A stretch of DNA of 64,000 nt from Oscheius sp. JU75 (GCA_037178855.1 JASJZC010000002.1:620001-684000); one strand, 5' to 3'; shown: positions 44,501 through 56,505, counted from the first letter of the stretch. Notes: generated by a model from the letters alone, not told the origin. Program-made: numbers and translations.

Positions 44501-46407
44501 AATTTTGCGATCTGAATTGAAAGAACTGAAAGCAGTGTAAAAGCTTTTGAATAACCCCCTTTTGGGGCTAACTCTTAAACCGGTCCATTCTTCACCTTCG
44601 GGACCTTTCCTATGCCATTTTTCTCTCAAAATAGCTTTTTGAAAAAGATTGTCCATGAGTGTTTAATAAAGGGGCTAAGGGGCGCCATCCTGATCGTCTG
44701 ATTCGAGGGTGGCGCCACTTAGCAATACACTAACTGCTATACTAACGTTTGAAGAGCTGTAACTTTGTGAGACCACGTCTACAACCGTTGGACAGCTCTG
44801 AGACCATAACCGTTATTTTTATACTATTTTGAGTTTAGGAAGCCCCTAAATACAATTGCATATCCTTACTCAATCTAAAAATAAATACTCTACAAAATGA
44901 AGCTTTGCAAAAAAGTAGACCTACAATTTCGCGTAACAGAAAGTACGCAATGTGAAGGTTTAGCACGAGTTAAAGTGTCTACAATAGGCCACACAGGTAG
45001 AACCGCACAACAATGTTCAATTTCCAGACATCGACGACGACGAGATAGACAGTTATATTCTCTCGAATGCCGAGTCGGAACTGAAGGAGAAGATCTGGAT
45101 GAAGATGAACGGCGAGCATTTGAAGGAGATGGAGAGACGAAAACGAGAGCGCGAGGAGGCCGAATCCAAGGAGCAGGACCCGAAGAAGAAGAAACGCAAG
45201 CCTCCGACGCAGACGAACAGGCAGGCCGTCCAGGAGAACGGGGAGGCTCCCTCCACGGCTGCCGAGGCCATTGAGAAAGTTATTCAGGTTTTTTGCGTCA
45301 TTTGATAGCCAAAAAATACGAATGTTTAGGAAAAAAGGCTCTCGAACAAAGTGAATTACGATATTTTGAAGGAGATAGACCACGCGATGCCGGGACCCTC
45401 TCAGGACGAGCTTCTGCCCAAGCCAATCCCCATGTTCGCCTCACCGAATTTGATCAGAAGAGAGCGCCAACTGGCTAGGCGCAATATCAATGGCGCCAGT
45501 GCTCTGCGTTTGAATTTGGTCAAGGAGGCTCTACATATGGAGGAGGAGATGGACGAGCCGATAAAGGTGGTCAAGACGGAGGAGGCTGCAGATGAGGACA
45601 GCAAGACACTCCTCTCGAAACGAGTCAAGGCCAGACCGAATTTCAAGGTGCCACAGCTTCCGCAGCAGCAGAAACGAGCTGCTTCTACTGGGAGTAATGG
45701 TATAGAGAAGGAGGTGGGAAGTGAAACGAAAAAGGTAGGACTTTTAGGCCTTTGGAACTAATGGTATGGTAAACCTGTCAAATTTTCACTTTGGGACCCG
45801 TCTTCATGCCTTTTTCTCAAAATAGCTTGTTGAAAAAGTTTTTGACCCACGGGATTGAACCCGGGTCGTGTGGTTTGAGTGTGGCGCCACTTAGCAATAC
45901 AGCATTAGTTTCGCTAAAACTTTCAAGGGATGTTGCTTTTTTAAGCCACACCTCGAAAAAAATCATAATTTTCAGACCGTTCCACTGTTAGACGACGCTC
46001 CTGCAGTCGCAGAAGATTTCCAGCCTTCCGAAATCAGGCCGACAGTCTCTTCGGAGCCAGAAGTTGTCGTCGAAGCAGCCGTAAAACCGCCCACCCTGAG
46101 TCGTCTCCAGCGCAAGAAGGCCGGCCCGGTTGTGCTGAAAAACAAGAAGGAGGAACCAGTGTGTCCGCAGAAGAAGCCCGTGGTAACTTCCCTTCATTTT
46201 TTATGCTTTTAAGCAATTTTTTTAGGTTTCAATCGCCGTAGAAGAGACAAAAAGTACGGAATCAACGATTACGGTATTTTGTCCTGTTTTGCATTAATAA
46301 CCGCATTTTAGGTGGCCGAACCAGCTCAAAAGGAGCCAGAAAGTGGTCCGAAACCGCTACAGAGAGCCAAACACGGGAAGCCTAGTATTCCCAAGATCAG
46401 CAGGTAG
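41549..46407 (+). CDS. brf-1: BRF1, TFIIB-related subunit of RNA polymerase III factor TFIIIB
   Basis: Thirteen exons, 41549-41606, 41653-41870, 42643-42828, 42872-43006, 43406-43512, 43558-43801, 44112-44208, 44255-44494, 45028-45287, 45330-45734, 45976-46182, 46226-46273 and 46312-46407, close at 766 residues (human 677). The N-terminal zinc ribbon has C5, C8, C24 and C27 ([10 protein letters not shown]). Two cyclin folds follow ([12 protein letters not shown]..., [20 protein letters not shown]). The Brf1-specific region contains [20 protein letters not shown], which in BRF1 contacts TBP. TTTTTCAG immediately precedes the ATG. The terminal TAG overlaps a possible GTAGCC donor, but AATAAA at about 46497 supports ending here. 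Introns are crowded with tRNA-like and hairpin repeats, a curious link given that BRF1 recruits Pol III to such promoters. Confidence 0.93.
41934..42006 (-). repeat. tRNA-like pseudogene (BRF1 intron 2)
   Basis: On the minus strand TCATGGCTCAGTGCGTAAGA gives an acceptor/D arm and CCGGG-TTCGTTC-CCCGG a perfect T arm; TCATGG pairs with CTATGA. The anticodon stem does not pair, so a working tRNA is unlikely. Confidence 0.65.
42140..42195 (-). repeat. tRNA-like 5' half (BRF1 intron 2)
   Basis: CCATGGCGCAGTTGGTAAGA then GCGGACTGCGG on the minus strand resemble a D arm and anticodon region. No T arm follows. Confidence 0.5.
42389..42435. repeat. Short hairpin repeat (BRF1 intron 2)
   Basis: TCTGCAAAGTTGTA, a 14-base loop, TACAACTTTGTAAAACATCG. 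Same family as 6373-6420. Confidence 0.6.
43085..43165 (-). repeat. tRNA-like element (BRF1 intron 4)
   Basis: The minus strand has GCCTGGCGCAGACGGCAAGA (A box) and CCCGGGTTCGATTCCCTG (B box) at tRNA-like spacing. The stems are imperfect. Confidence 0.6.
43243..43295 (+). repeat. tRNA-like element (BRF1 intron 4, second)
   Basis: CGCCTAGATTACTAAGCGCC resembles an A box and CCGGATTCGACTCC a B box, but the distance between them is shorter than in a tRNA. It lies about 80 bp from the opposite-strand element at 43085-43165. Confidence 0.5.
43819..43871. repeat. Short hairpin repeat (BRF1 intron 6)
   Basis: ATGTTTTGCAAAGTTGTAG, a 14-base loop, CACAGCTTTGCAGAACAT. It is the longest-armed member of the family and begins 18 bases after a splice donor. 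Confidence 0.65.
44570..44830 (+). repeat. Repeat shared by BRF1 introns 8 and 10, copy 1
   Basis: It matches 45755-45955 at TTCTC.CAAAATAGCTT.TTG, AAAAAG and GTGGCGCCACTTAGCAATAC. Copy 2 keeps a tRNA-like B box (GGGTTCAATCCC on the minus strand) that copy 1 has lost. Confidence 0.6.
45755..45955 (+). repeat. Repeat shared by BRF1 introns 8 and 10, copy 2
   Basis: See copy 1 at 44570. Minus-strand ACCCGGGTTCAATCCCGTGG at about 45843-45862 is a good T-arm-like sequence. Confidence 0.6.
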
Positions 46408-47778
46408 CCGTGCTTTTTCTCAATTTTGTGGCCTTTTAAAATCGTTATGTTCAACAGTTTATAGTTTTCTATTTACCCCATATGCGTCTTTCAAGTAATA
46501 AAAAATACGGATGATTGAGATGGAAGACAAAGAGAGGCAGTTTATAGAAAATAGTTGCATTTGACAAGAGACAGGTAATTGAAGCAGGGATGCAGAGACA
46601 ACTTTGCCGTGCGCCTTCACGTTTTTTTGCTCCTTCCACGTCTAATAATAACGTTTTTTTATACTCTTATCAGCAAGGAGTGTCCAGCGTTCAACAGACA
46701 AGATGGAGAATGTCTGTCACTATCTGTCCGTATGCACCGCGGCCGCTAGACGGTAGAATCGCACGCAATAGCTCAGCGGCTAGCGCGCTGGGTCATAAAT
46801 CTGGCCGACCTGAGCTCGATCCTCGTATATGTTTTTGGGTTTATGAATGGACAGCTAACTTGTACACTCATAAACCGTGACGGCTCAGACTGCCAGAGGA
46901 ATACGGACATCAAAAAGTTCTTCTTCTTCAGGAGCCCGGAATAGGTCAGTTCCCTTATATGAATCTTGGAGCTATACAGGGAGAGCTGGCGAGGCTTTGG
47001 CAGTAGGGATGGGCGATTACGATTATTATTCGTAAGGCAAAAAGATAGGAAATGCATTCAAAGGATGGGTGACAGGATTGGAAGTAGATTGGGTTAAAAT
47101 AGAAACATTTTGTAGAGTTCGATGAGCAGAGTAAAAATGCGAAATGAGCTGAGCAAAATCCTCAAGTAAAATTGATGTTGGCCGCGTTTTGAGTCAATGT
47201 TAGCGCAAAAGTGCTCAGAGTCGCCATTGAACGGTATGACTATTGTTTTTAGAACTGTCAAATGGACAAGTCAGACACGCCCCGAAGTAAGCTAGTCTAC
47301 GACTAACTTTTATTGTTATAAACAAGAAAAAATCCTATCTGTGTTTTTCCAGTCGGTCCTCCTAGTCTCGAACTTCGACCTCGTTCTCCTCCTTGCCGCA
47401 ACTGCCCTCATCTTCAACTTCGCTTTCCAGTGGAATATTTGACCCGTTTAAACAGGGCGACCGACTGGGGCCGGGCCCGAGAGAAATTGTTGAGATTTCA
47501 GGCAAGCCGTGCGTTCAACAGCTCTTTCTTATCTCTCTGTTCTTTTAACTCTCTGTCTTTTTTCTCTCGCTCTCTATCAAATGAAAGCATGAACAAACGT
47601 TTTATTATTCTTTGGAGAGATCACGTGACAAATACCCGATTTTGGCTGAAGAAGAAGAATGGGAATGAACCGCAACGCGTAAAGTGAGCAAGTGGCCTAG
47701 AAGGCGGGATAGTGAGATGACTAGACGATTGTATGTATATGACTGTGGTGGAGATCCTCTCTCTCTCTCTCTCTCTCT
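46408..47778. other. Convergent spacer with a tRNA-Met-like pseudogene
   Basis: AATAAA for BRF1 lies near 46497. A tRNA-like element is at about 46761-46830. At 47264-47288 an ATG frame ends at GTAAGC, and at 47353-47439 a frame after TTTTTCCAG encodes a strongly hydrophobic stretch (VLLVSNFDLVLLLAATALIF) before TGA. The obvious donor and this acceptor do not join in that frame, so a small membrane gene here is only a possibility. Confidence 0.45.
46761..46830 (+). repeat. tRNA-Met(CAT)-like pseudogene
   Basis: TAGCTCAGCGGCTAGCGCGC is a canonical A box. The anticodon arm CTGGG-TCATAAA-TCTGG pairs with wobbles and shows CAT. GAGCTCGATCCTC is a weak B box, and the acceptor stem does not pair. 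It is likely a decayed tRNA or SINE head. Confidence 0.6.
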
Positions 47779-48670
47779 CTACGCCAAGAGACGACTCTGA
47801 TCCACGAGGGGACGAGCAGTGTAGAGAGGTCGCTGGTACTGGGGGAAGGCCTCGGCCGAGCAGACCTTCTGTCCAATGGGCGCACTCATTCGAAACCATA
47901 GCAGGTAGCCTGTCTGGAAGTTGGGCGTATTTGACTATCAGCTTGAAGTTACTGTACCTCGAGAAGAACGATGACTGCCAGAACACCGGATATTATCCAT
48001 GGGAAGATCGAGCTGGCACAGACCGAGTTAGTTGATTGGATATGGACATCGGATAGCTGTTGCTCCTTCTCTCTTCTCTCCTTGGCTTGGGCCTCGGCCA
48101 GTTGGAGCTCACAGTCACCTTTCTCTTTCTGAAAATTATGAGGATGAGTATGAGAGCCCAGGTATTGGAGCCAGCGGATTCATAAAGTATCCAGACTTTT
48201 TTCTTGTGATTCATAACGATCTCGGAGAGATTATGAGCTCTCTGGTCGACAGAGGCTACAGTAGGAACGGAACCAGAGGGATTGTGAGAGTACGGTACGT
48301 TAGAGAGACAAGTTTACTGGGCTGGATACTGACCAGAACACTACTTTATCTTTACTACCAGACTACTGTATCTTATAGGGAGAAAGTTATCAGGTTTGTA
48401 GAGACAGAAACTCACAATGACTGTTCTGTAGCAGCACTTGAAGTCGTCAGTAGTGTTGGCAACTGGTCGGAACTTGTCCTTCTCGGCCTCTCTCCAGTCA
48501 CAGGTGATCACAGTCCCGCACATGTTCATCTTCAGATGTTCAGACGCGCAGGCAGGCATCTGACTCTCGGGCACCTGGAGATAGTCATTGCACTGGTTCT
48601 GGCAGAAGACTGTTCGGAGGACATCGGCCTGAGAGGCAGAGATGAGAGCCAGTAGGAGAGCAGTCAGCAT
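47779..48670 (-). CDS. Type I membrane protein with a Cys-rich ectodomain
   Basis: Exons 47779-47913, 47958-48128 and 48416-48670 close at 186 residues. A signal peptide (MLTALLLALISASQA) is followed by a compact ectodomain with paired cysteines (VFCQNQC, MPACAS, NMCGTVITC, FKCCYRT). A charged helical segment rich in Lys, Glu and Gln (about 95-112) precedes a membrane span at about 125-147 (SSIFPWIISGVLAVIVLL). The cytosolic tail of about 40 residues ends DQSRLLA. One CDW followed by NTT gives a possible N-glycosylation site. No family was recognised; the pattern suggests a small cell-surface protein. Gene context offers no further hint. Confidence 0.75.
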
Positions 48671-49059
48671 TGTGAGTCCTGCAAAAGTGGGTGGTCAGTG
48701 CGGAGGAAATAATTTCGGGCGGAGAGAGAGAAGAAAGAGGAAGGAAGCGAGTGACGGATGGGCCGGAAGTATGGGGGAGGGTATTCTCGGGGTCCAGGGA
48801 AATGAAGAAGTAAGAGAGTTTCTCGACTCTTGTACACTTGAGAACATGGCTCTTGACCAAAAATTGAGTTTCGAGAGAGGAGAAGGAGAGTCTAGAAGTC
48901 CCAGACAGGTGCAGAAGAATCGAGGAAAGCAAATTCATACTACTTTATGTATCCGCGTTCGTGTACGAGAACGAGCTTCTGAGAACGTGTGAAATCTATT
49001 TTTCTTTTTTGTTCAGAAAACCGGAGGTCTGACATGGGAATGTGTTCAGAAGATAAAAG

Positions 49060-49580
49060 GAAGCGGTAGTCAACTGTACTGAACTGACAGTTAGAACGCC
49101 CTATTTAGTCAAGAGTCACGGGAAGCCGGAACTGAACACGGTACAGAGAAGATAGTCAACTGGACCAGTCAAAGTCAAAGCAAGAATGTCTTTGGGAGAG
49201 AGGCAGTCAAGAGTCGAGAGAGTCAGGAAATGAATACGTTACAGAAGAGGTAGTCAACTGGAGAAGTGAGAGTTAGAGTAAAAGAGGTAGCCAGAGGTAG
49301 TGAGCCAGGAACCAGAAGCGGATACGGTAGCGAACGGAGTTAGGACATCCTCCCCGTATGGAAAAGTGCTAGTCAAGAGCCAAAAGAGACAATGACAATA
49401 ATACTGACCTAAGCAGTGGTCAATCGTACTGAACAACAGTTTATTCTGAAAGAGTGAAGAGTGGAACAGGATAGGACAGATAGCAGGGTATAAGCTATTG
49501 GACTGGGTACTGAACAAAATCCTTTGGCATGGAGGTAGTCAAGAGTTGAGAGAGACATGCCCCGGTCAACTGCTCAGAGC
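49060..49580. repeat. AGTCAAGAGTC/TAGTCAACTG-rich degenerate repeat
   Basis: AGTCAAGAGTC recurs with variations (for example at 49108, 49207, 49370, 49537), interspersed with TAGTCAACTG (49064, 49150, 49250) and ACTGAAC. The inverse motif GACTCTTGACT is the unit of 54840-55340. Confidence 0.5.
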
Positions 49581-50568
49581 AGACACAGAGTGTGAGACTG
49601 AGTCGAGATTTAAGCGACCTGTAACTCAGACGGGCTCTAATGGAAGTTAAACTTGTCCGTTTTGCCATTGGTGTCGGTCGGTGCAATGGCACAGTAGCCT
49701 ATTTGCCGAAATCATCGAGACCGGTCAGAGTCCCCGATGCAAACAGGATGTTTTACACTGTACCACCACTAGCAGACGCCAGAACTTCCGATCCCGGAAA
49801 CTGCGAGTGGAAAATGAGAACATATGGTCTAGGGGGACGATATTACAACAACTACCACACGTCAGTTTCCAAGAGGAGGAAGGAAAATGTGTGAGCGAGA
49901 TGAGTCAGCCAGCATTAATTAGACGAGGAAGCGGAAAAGATAAGAAGGGAAGGACTAATGAGGTTAATCAAAGGGAAGGAACGAGAATATAAATGAAAGT
50001 TTACAGATGGAGCAAAAGACTAACCTGCCTCTCTGTCTCTTTGCCTCTTTGCCCCTCTGTCGCTCTGTCTCTCTGCCTCTCTGTCTTTCTGTCTCATTGA
50101 CGGAACTAGCAATCAGGCAATAGATTCTCTCTCTTACAAATAGGCCCCGGCCGACAAAACAAGGAAACAGACGGAACGGAGAGATAGACCTCCCTACGAT
50201 CTCTGATGCCAGTTTTCGAAGTCGATTTCCGCTTAAAATTTATGGGCAAAACAAGGAAGAAAAGTGCGATAGGGCCACTAGACGGGGGCTGTTTCGAATG
50301 CAAAGGAAGAGTCAGCTGATTCACGCACATGTGTGTGTGGTCGAAGCCAGGCGCTTCTCTCATTTCTGCATTGGAATAGTCTTTGAGACCTAGCAGAAAA
50401 GGGAGACATAAAGACAAGGAAGCGGGAATGGAAAGAGAGAGTGGATCGGAGACCACAAGGAACTCTCCGCCCCGGCCCATTTGTCATGTCACTGACACAC
50501 ACGGGGCAGCAGAAAACCGACATAGGAGACAATAAGTCGCTTGGACAGCCGCCAACAGGTTTCTGTGG

Positions 50569-50625
50569 AAGTCGATCCAGATACTAACCAAGTTGAACGT
50601 TGTCTGACTTGCCAGATTGGACGTG
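50569..50625 (-). repeat. 5S rRNA-like element (intergenic)
   Basis: On the minus strand GTCCAATCTGGCAAGTCAGA, then CAACGTTCAACTTGGTTAGT, then ATCTGGATCGAC. This is the only copy that keeps the CTGGCAAGT core intact. Confidence 0.65.
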
Positions 50626-52486
50626 ATCGCAGGCTAACAATAGGCCAAGGAAGCAAAATGGCGCGAACTTTCTGGAAGTGTCAAAAGAAAAAAGTTGCGG
50701 GGAGCGAATGACTCAAAGTCTGTCCTCCTAGTTAGTCAGACATCTATTCCCGTCCCCCGAGCCTAATGAGCTTTTTCTTTCCCCACTGTTTATGGTTGTT
50801 CGATCAGCTCGCACCACAAATCAGCGGAGATTCAGTGAAACACGCGGATGAGGAAGTGACAATGCATGACAAACAATGAAAGGATCATTCCAAGTCCAGG
50901 CGATAATTAAAGTTTCCAAAAGGACAAAAAAACCAAAGAAGGACTACTGAATATAGACATGTACGTGCTCGCTCACGAGGCGGAAGGAACTAGCGGGCCA
51001 GAGGCCTTCCCTCTTCGGGGCGGAGTTTCCTCATTCATTCGATCGCGAGGAGAGTGGGACAGAGAGAGAGAGAAAGAGAGAGGGAGAAAGAGGGAGAAAG
51101 ACAGGTGCATAGGAAGCTACTGTTCATCGACCCCCTATTAGCAATATGTGAAAGAGAATGGCTGAAACGCATTGTGAGTCAGGGACAGGGAAGCGGATTG
51201 GCACAGCGGGGCGGGTCTCTCGTCGCGGCCAGGCATCAAAGAACTGCCAATGCGGAAGTGGTCGCTTTGATATAGAGGGCATATGTGTGTCAGCAACCTC
51301 GTCAGAAATCATATTTATCGTGTAAGGAACTCCTTCCACTAATTGGCTGCGTCTCTGAGAAGATACGGGTGGGTAGCAGACAAATCTTAGGAACATTTGA
51401 GAGAGACGGAGAGACAGACAGATACAATTAACCGGATTAGGCTTGTTTTTCCACTGAAATATAACCTTTGACGGTTCCCGATTCATCTAAAACATAACGC
51501 TAGTCATATACATTGTCTTGCTAGGAAAAGTAATGCTAATCGGCTTAGAGGACCCGATTAGGCGGAAGCAGCCTGGCTCTTAGATTAGCAATTCCATTTC
51601 TGAGAAATGGACTTCCGCCTTTGGGACAGAAAACAGAAAGGGCAGGTTGCAGGCTAGGAGAGGGCAAAGGAGAGTTTGAGCAAACATAGACAAGGTGGGC
51701 AGCTTCCTGGTCTGGGGATGGGCTGAAATGAGAAAAGTGAAGCGGGCTAATGAAGGAAAGAAAGACAGAGACCAGGATAAGACGGGACTCTATTTCTCTA
51801 TTTCTCTGTTCTCTCCTTCTTTGTCTATCTGTCTTTTTGTCTCTTCGTTCTCCGTCTCTCTGTCTCCCTGCCTCTGTTTTTCTGTCTCTCTGTCTGTCCT
51901 TCAAGATTCAGAAGACGACTTGATCTCCTGATCCGAACCTACGTCGTTCGAGTAATTGGAATTGCGAGCGGGTCATGTTCAGTAGTTGTGGGTCGACCGA
52001 CTTTCAATTAATACAGAAACAAAGAGGGGGAGGTTCCATTTAGGGAACACCTTCCATTGAACGTTTTTATCCCCCGTGTGTCACATCGAGGCTATTCGAA
52101 GCGAATCGGCATCGGAGATCGACACTCATATCATGAGGAAGTACTAAAGCCCAGATCAACACCAATTACTTTAAGTATATTGTCTGTGCAAAGGCCAAAT
52201 GACTCTGTTTGTCAGCTGTACCGAATCAAAAGAGCGCGGGCTGAAATTATGAGAGCACAGAACTATCGCAGGAGAACAGGAGAACACAACATGTATGGGA
52301 ATTCTATTAGAGACGGAAATCATATGCTCGCTTAAACATGAACTTTTGAGAGAGAAAAAAAGGACAGAAGATAGTGATTCTGATGAACCCGCGAGTTCCC
52401 ACCAAATCGGAAGAGCGTAGCATTTTGAATTGGATCCGCAGCTTCAGTTTTTGAGTCCAAAACAGCATTTTCGAGTTTCGCCATAG

Positions 52487-52533
52487 TATGCAAAGTTGTA
52501 GCCCGGTTTAAATACTACAGCTTTGCAGAGCAT
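52487..52533. repeat. Short hairpin repeat (intergenic)
   Basis: TATGCAAAGTTGTAG, a 12-base loop, ACTACAGCTTTGCAGAGCAT. Same family as 6373-6420. Confidence 0.6.
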
Positions 52534-54839
52534 TGCTGTGTCCTAAAACCAGGTCTTGGACAGCGAAAACTGCTTGCCAAGCTAGAAGAACTTTACGCGC
52601 CGCAACAAAAATATCCGGAACGCACTTTTGCGTATTTCTGGAAAATACCCTTTTCTGGCGCTCAAATTGTGTTTTTTTACTAGCATTTGGGTATCTGGAA
52701 AAGTTTTGCAGAACGTTACAAAATTAGAACTTGTGCTAGACCCGAAATAGTAGATTTAGGATCACTCTAGCTTCCCACCACTTCCAGCTTCCAAATTTCT
52801 TGGTTGAGTATTTAACGCCAAGACATTATATCGCTGCCACAAGATCTCGCGACGAATTTTAAAGGCCTGTGAGCACCTGGAATACAGTTTACAGACTATT
52901 AACTGAAAAATTCTGACCACCTCTTGACTCTAATCATTTAGCTTTCATGTGGAAGTGTTCCGCTTCCCCTCTTGCTGTTAACCATGCAGTTGTTTGCGTG
53001 TCAGCGGCCCGAGTTGTTAGAGCCATCCGATCTTTGCTTGGCCCCGCTGCTTTACGACTAGATGGCCGCGACAACTTCCCCCTCTTTTGGAGCTTACGCC
53101 GCTCTTTGATCATTTAGACAGAGAGACAGCACTTCCCTCTTTGAGAAGCCTGATTGCGAAAGGGACATAGAGAGCTCGCCGAACAGATTAGAAGTGTTAC
53201 CCAGAACGCGGGAGCCCCCTCAGTTTTCCGAGAAAATTTAAATCGAACGTGAAGGGAGAACAGAGAAGACTTTGGTCAGGGAAGACAGTTTACATTCCGA
53301 AATGTTTCCAAGGCTACATTTTGCACTGGCGCTCTTGCAAACAGACAGATTACAAAAACCTCTGTGGCCTTTGGAAATGTCAACGAGGGGGACTGCTTGC
53401 TGCTGATAACAAACTGCTGTTGCAGCTTTCTGGGAAAAGAAGGTTTTGGAAGAGGAAATAGAAAGACAGAGACAGACTCTTTCCAAGTGAGATATAGCAA
53501 GAAGGTTGTTTGATAGTGAGTGAAGAAAGTGACAGTGATTGACCAATTGACTAAGTTTCAAACGGAGATGTCAGGAAATATATCACGAGACTAGTGAAAA
53601 ACAGACACCTGTCCGGAAGGTCAATTAGGCCAAATAAACAGGCCCTTTTCGCATTAGGACATATATATGCAGCAGAAAATAATCTTGTTACTCTTCGTAA
53701 TGACACGACAGGAAAAACCATTTTCGCACACTCTGTAATCCACCAAACATGGTCAATATTTTCGCGCCTATTTTGAGGCTAATAGAAACTTGAGATGAGA
53801 AGGAAGAGAAAAACACAGATGTGGGGCTGCTACAGCAGATAAAGAGACCGGCGCACTATCGGTGGGAAATTGGGCAAGCGACGACCAGGAAGTGACCAAG
53901 AATATCTGATTGAGAAAACTCAAAATACAACGGGGTATCGAGTCGGGACGGGTCTCGTAATAAGTCATCTCTCTCCCTAAAATGTTTACGGAAGTAGCTA
54001 TTCCCGGCGCGACTTTATTCACACAGCCGACTCAATTCTCCTTAAGGAGAAGCGTGCGGGAGAATGATGGCACAGAATCTATAATGGGGAAAAGAAAAGC
54101 GTGATGCCAAAAAAGAGCGTGCTGATGCGTCTCTCTGTCTCTCTCTTTCTCTCGGTCTCACTGCTTTTCTGTGTTTCTATATCTCTATCTCTGTCTCGTC
54201 TGTCTCTACGCCTGGACTAGTACAAGAGGTGAAGGTTTAGACCACCTTTGCAATCTGCCCTGTGTAAAAAGTGCAGGGGTCGGGCCAGAAACTGTCTTTC
54301 TGTCTCTAAACTTTACTGGAACCGCTTCATTGTGATAGACCTGGGCCAAAAGTCAAGAGTCAAGACTAGAAATGGTCGATCTACCAGTCCTAAGAGTCAG
54401 TAGAAGAGTCTCTGGCAGGTCTTGTTCTCCTCCAGTATTCCTCTGAGTACACTTATGAAAACAATTTGGTCTAGAAGACACGGAAACGACAAATATTGTG
54501 CTCCATCATACTCTCTCTCTCTCTCTCCATGAGGATGTTTGTTGTTCACTCCGAAATCCCCTATTCGATGAAGAATCAAGGGGATTCTGGGCCGAATCAT
54601 CCGACTTGACTTTGGGGAAATACGTCGACGGGGTTGCTCTTTGAAGCTCTGTGGGTGTTGTAACATAATTGCTAATAAAGACGGAAGTACTGGGCTTGTT
54701 TGAAGAAAGGCCCGCTCGTTTTGCAAGAGAGGAAATGGCGACCAATTGGTTGTTTATTTCCGGGAGGAATGGCCCAGTTATGGGTATACTGTAGCTATGC
54801 TTTAGTAATTTCCATGCTGAACAAGCCGGTATACTCTTC

Positions 54840-55340
54840 GCGACTCTCAAGACAGCTTCTGCACTTGACTCTTGACTATGGAAACCAGAGCTCAGAGAGA
54901 CAGTTACTAAGATCGACTCTTGTCTCTTGAATCAGTTCGGTCCAGTTTCAAAAAGCCAGTTTCTGATCATGAGTCGTGAATGTAGACTAAGGTCGTCAAT
55001 CACATTCTCAGATATACTGTCCTGATCCTTGGCCCTGTTCAAGTCTGAATTCCATTTCAGATCACTGAATCTACAGAGTCAGACAGTTTCTTCAAGTCAG
55101 AATGTACTTTCAGTGAGACAGCTTCTGTAGCCCTGACTCTCGACTCTTTGTCCAGATCAGGCTCAAAGAGATGTCCGACTTGACTCTTGTCCTAGATTAG
55201 ATCACGTCCGGAGCCAGTTTCTTGGTCTCTCTTGGCAATTTACTGGTCCTGTCATTGGACTCTTAGTTCAGGCTAGAATAGATTGTTTTTGTCTTGACTC
55301 TTACTCAGGGAATTAAAGTCTGAGTGTGACTCTTGACTCA
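54840..55340. repeat. GACTCTTGACT-rich degenerate repeat
   Basis: CTTGACTCTTGACT, GACTCTCGACTC, CTTGACTCTTGTCC, CTTGACTCTTACTC and GACTCTTGACTC occur over 500 bp, together with CAGTTTCT and TTCAAGTCTG motifs. It is the opposite-strand counterpart of 49060-49580. Confidence 0.5.
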
Positions 55341-56439
55341 TGATCGAGCCTAGTCCATAAATACCCTCCTGTTAGTAACCAATTTATACTCGACTACTTC
55401 CTTTTCCGCTCAGAGCGAGCAGTGATCGAAAATCTGGCTAGTAATGCGCCGTAGTCGTCTCTCTATTCTCGACCAGGAAGTGGGGCATTGTTTTTCAGCT
55501 TCCCTCTCTCCCCGCTACTCTACTTCCTTGTTTTTAAAAGAAGCTATTGAAAATTGCACGCCCTCTGACTCAGTACCTAGGGATATGAATATGCAAACGG
55601 AATTGAATATGCAAACGGAGTTGAAGCGCAGCTGTGAAGCGGATGGAGAGAATGGACGTCATCACGGCATATCTGTTTTAGACAGACACCCGATTTAGAG
55701 ACTTGAGATTACGTAAATGAATACAAATGTCTCTCTGTCGTACATTATCTCTGATTTCCTATGTCTCTGTGTCTTTTCTTTCTTTCTCTGCCTTCTTGGT
55801 CTGTGTTACTGTAAGCTCCAAGTGACCAAAGTAACAGTCAGTGAGTGAATTGGGAAATGCAAACGTGTGAAAGTATGGAGGCTTATCTTGTCACGAGCGA
55901 CTGCTTCCAGGAACTAAACCAACGAAACAGGTTCAGTGGAAGTCAAGAACGAAAGAATAAGGCGGGTTGTACAATACCAAATATACCAATATAGACCTTG
56001 GTTTGCAGAGACAGGAGAAAACAGGAGGAGTGTTGATGACGGATGGGTCAGCATGGCCCCTCTCGTACCAGAACTGCCATATGTGCAGTTCCTTGTGATA
56101 AGGGAAGGGACCGTTGCTAATACTGGGAGCCGGGAGGAAGAGAACCGATTTGCAGGAGATTGGAGAGAAACAAAAAGGAGAGTTTCGTGCTGTCGGAAAA
56201 AAACATGGGTTCAACTTGATCGAGCAGACTAGAGACGATTACACTGTGACTGAAGGAGGGACGATGCAGAGTCTGAATAAGACAATTGGAGAAAACGTGA
56301 GCTACATTTCCCAGTATTCTGCTTCTATTTCCGCGAACCAGGAAGTGACCTCTGATGCCGTTCCTCGAATCTTTTCCGCCTTCTGATAATGAGATGGGCA
56401 AAAAATGTTTTTTTCGGGGAAGCGTTAAACGGGTCAGAC

Positions 56440-56442
<3 letters not shown>

Positions 56443-56502
<60 letters not shown>
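56443..56502. repeat. (GA)n microsatellite
   Basis: About 30 uninterrupted GA units. Confidence 0.95.

Positions 56503-56505
<3 letters not shown>

Noticed and set aside
41934..46830. Functional tRNA genes
   Set aside because: A and B boxes are present, but acceptor or anticodon stems do not pair; only 20954-21026 folds fully.
46397..47439. BRF1 continuing past 46407 by splicing at GTAGCC to the exon at 47353
   Set aside because: It would add only three or four residues, and an AATAAA lies between.
53249..53461. Cys-containing plus-strand frame (IPKCFQGYILHWRSCKQ...)
   Set aside because: It has no ATG, no splice partner and no recognised family; it is left as spacer.
55444..55698. 84-codon ATG frame
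   Set aside because: Composition is unlike the neighbours, and it contains a direct repeat (AATATGCAAACGGA twice); no homologue was recognised.
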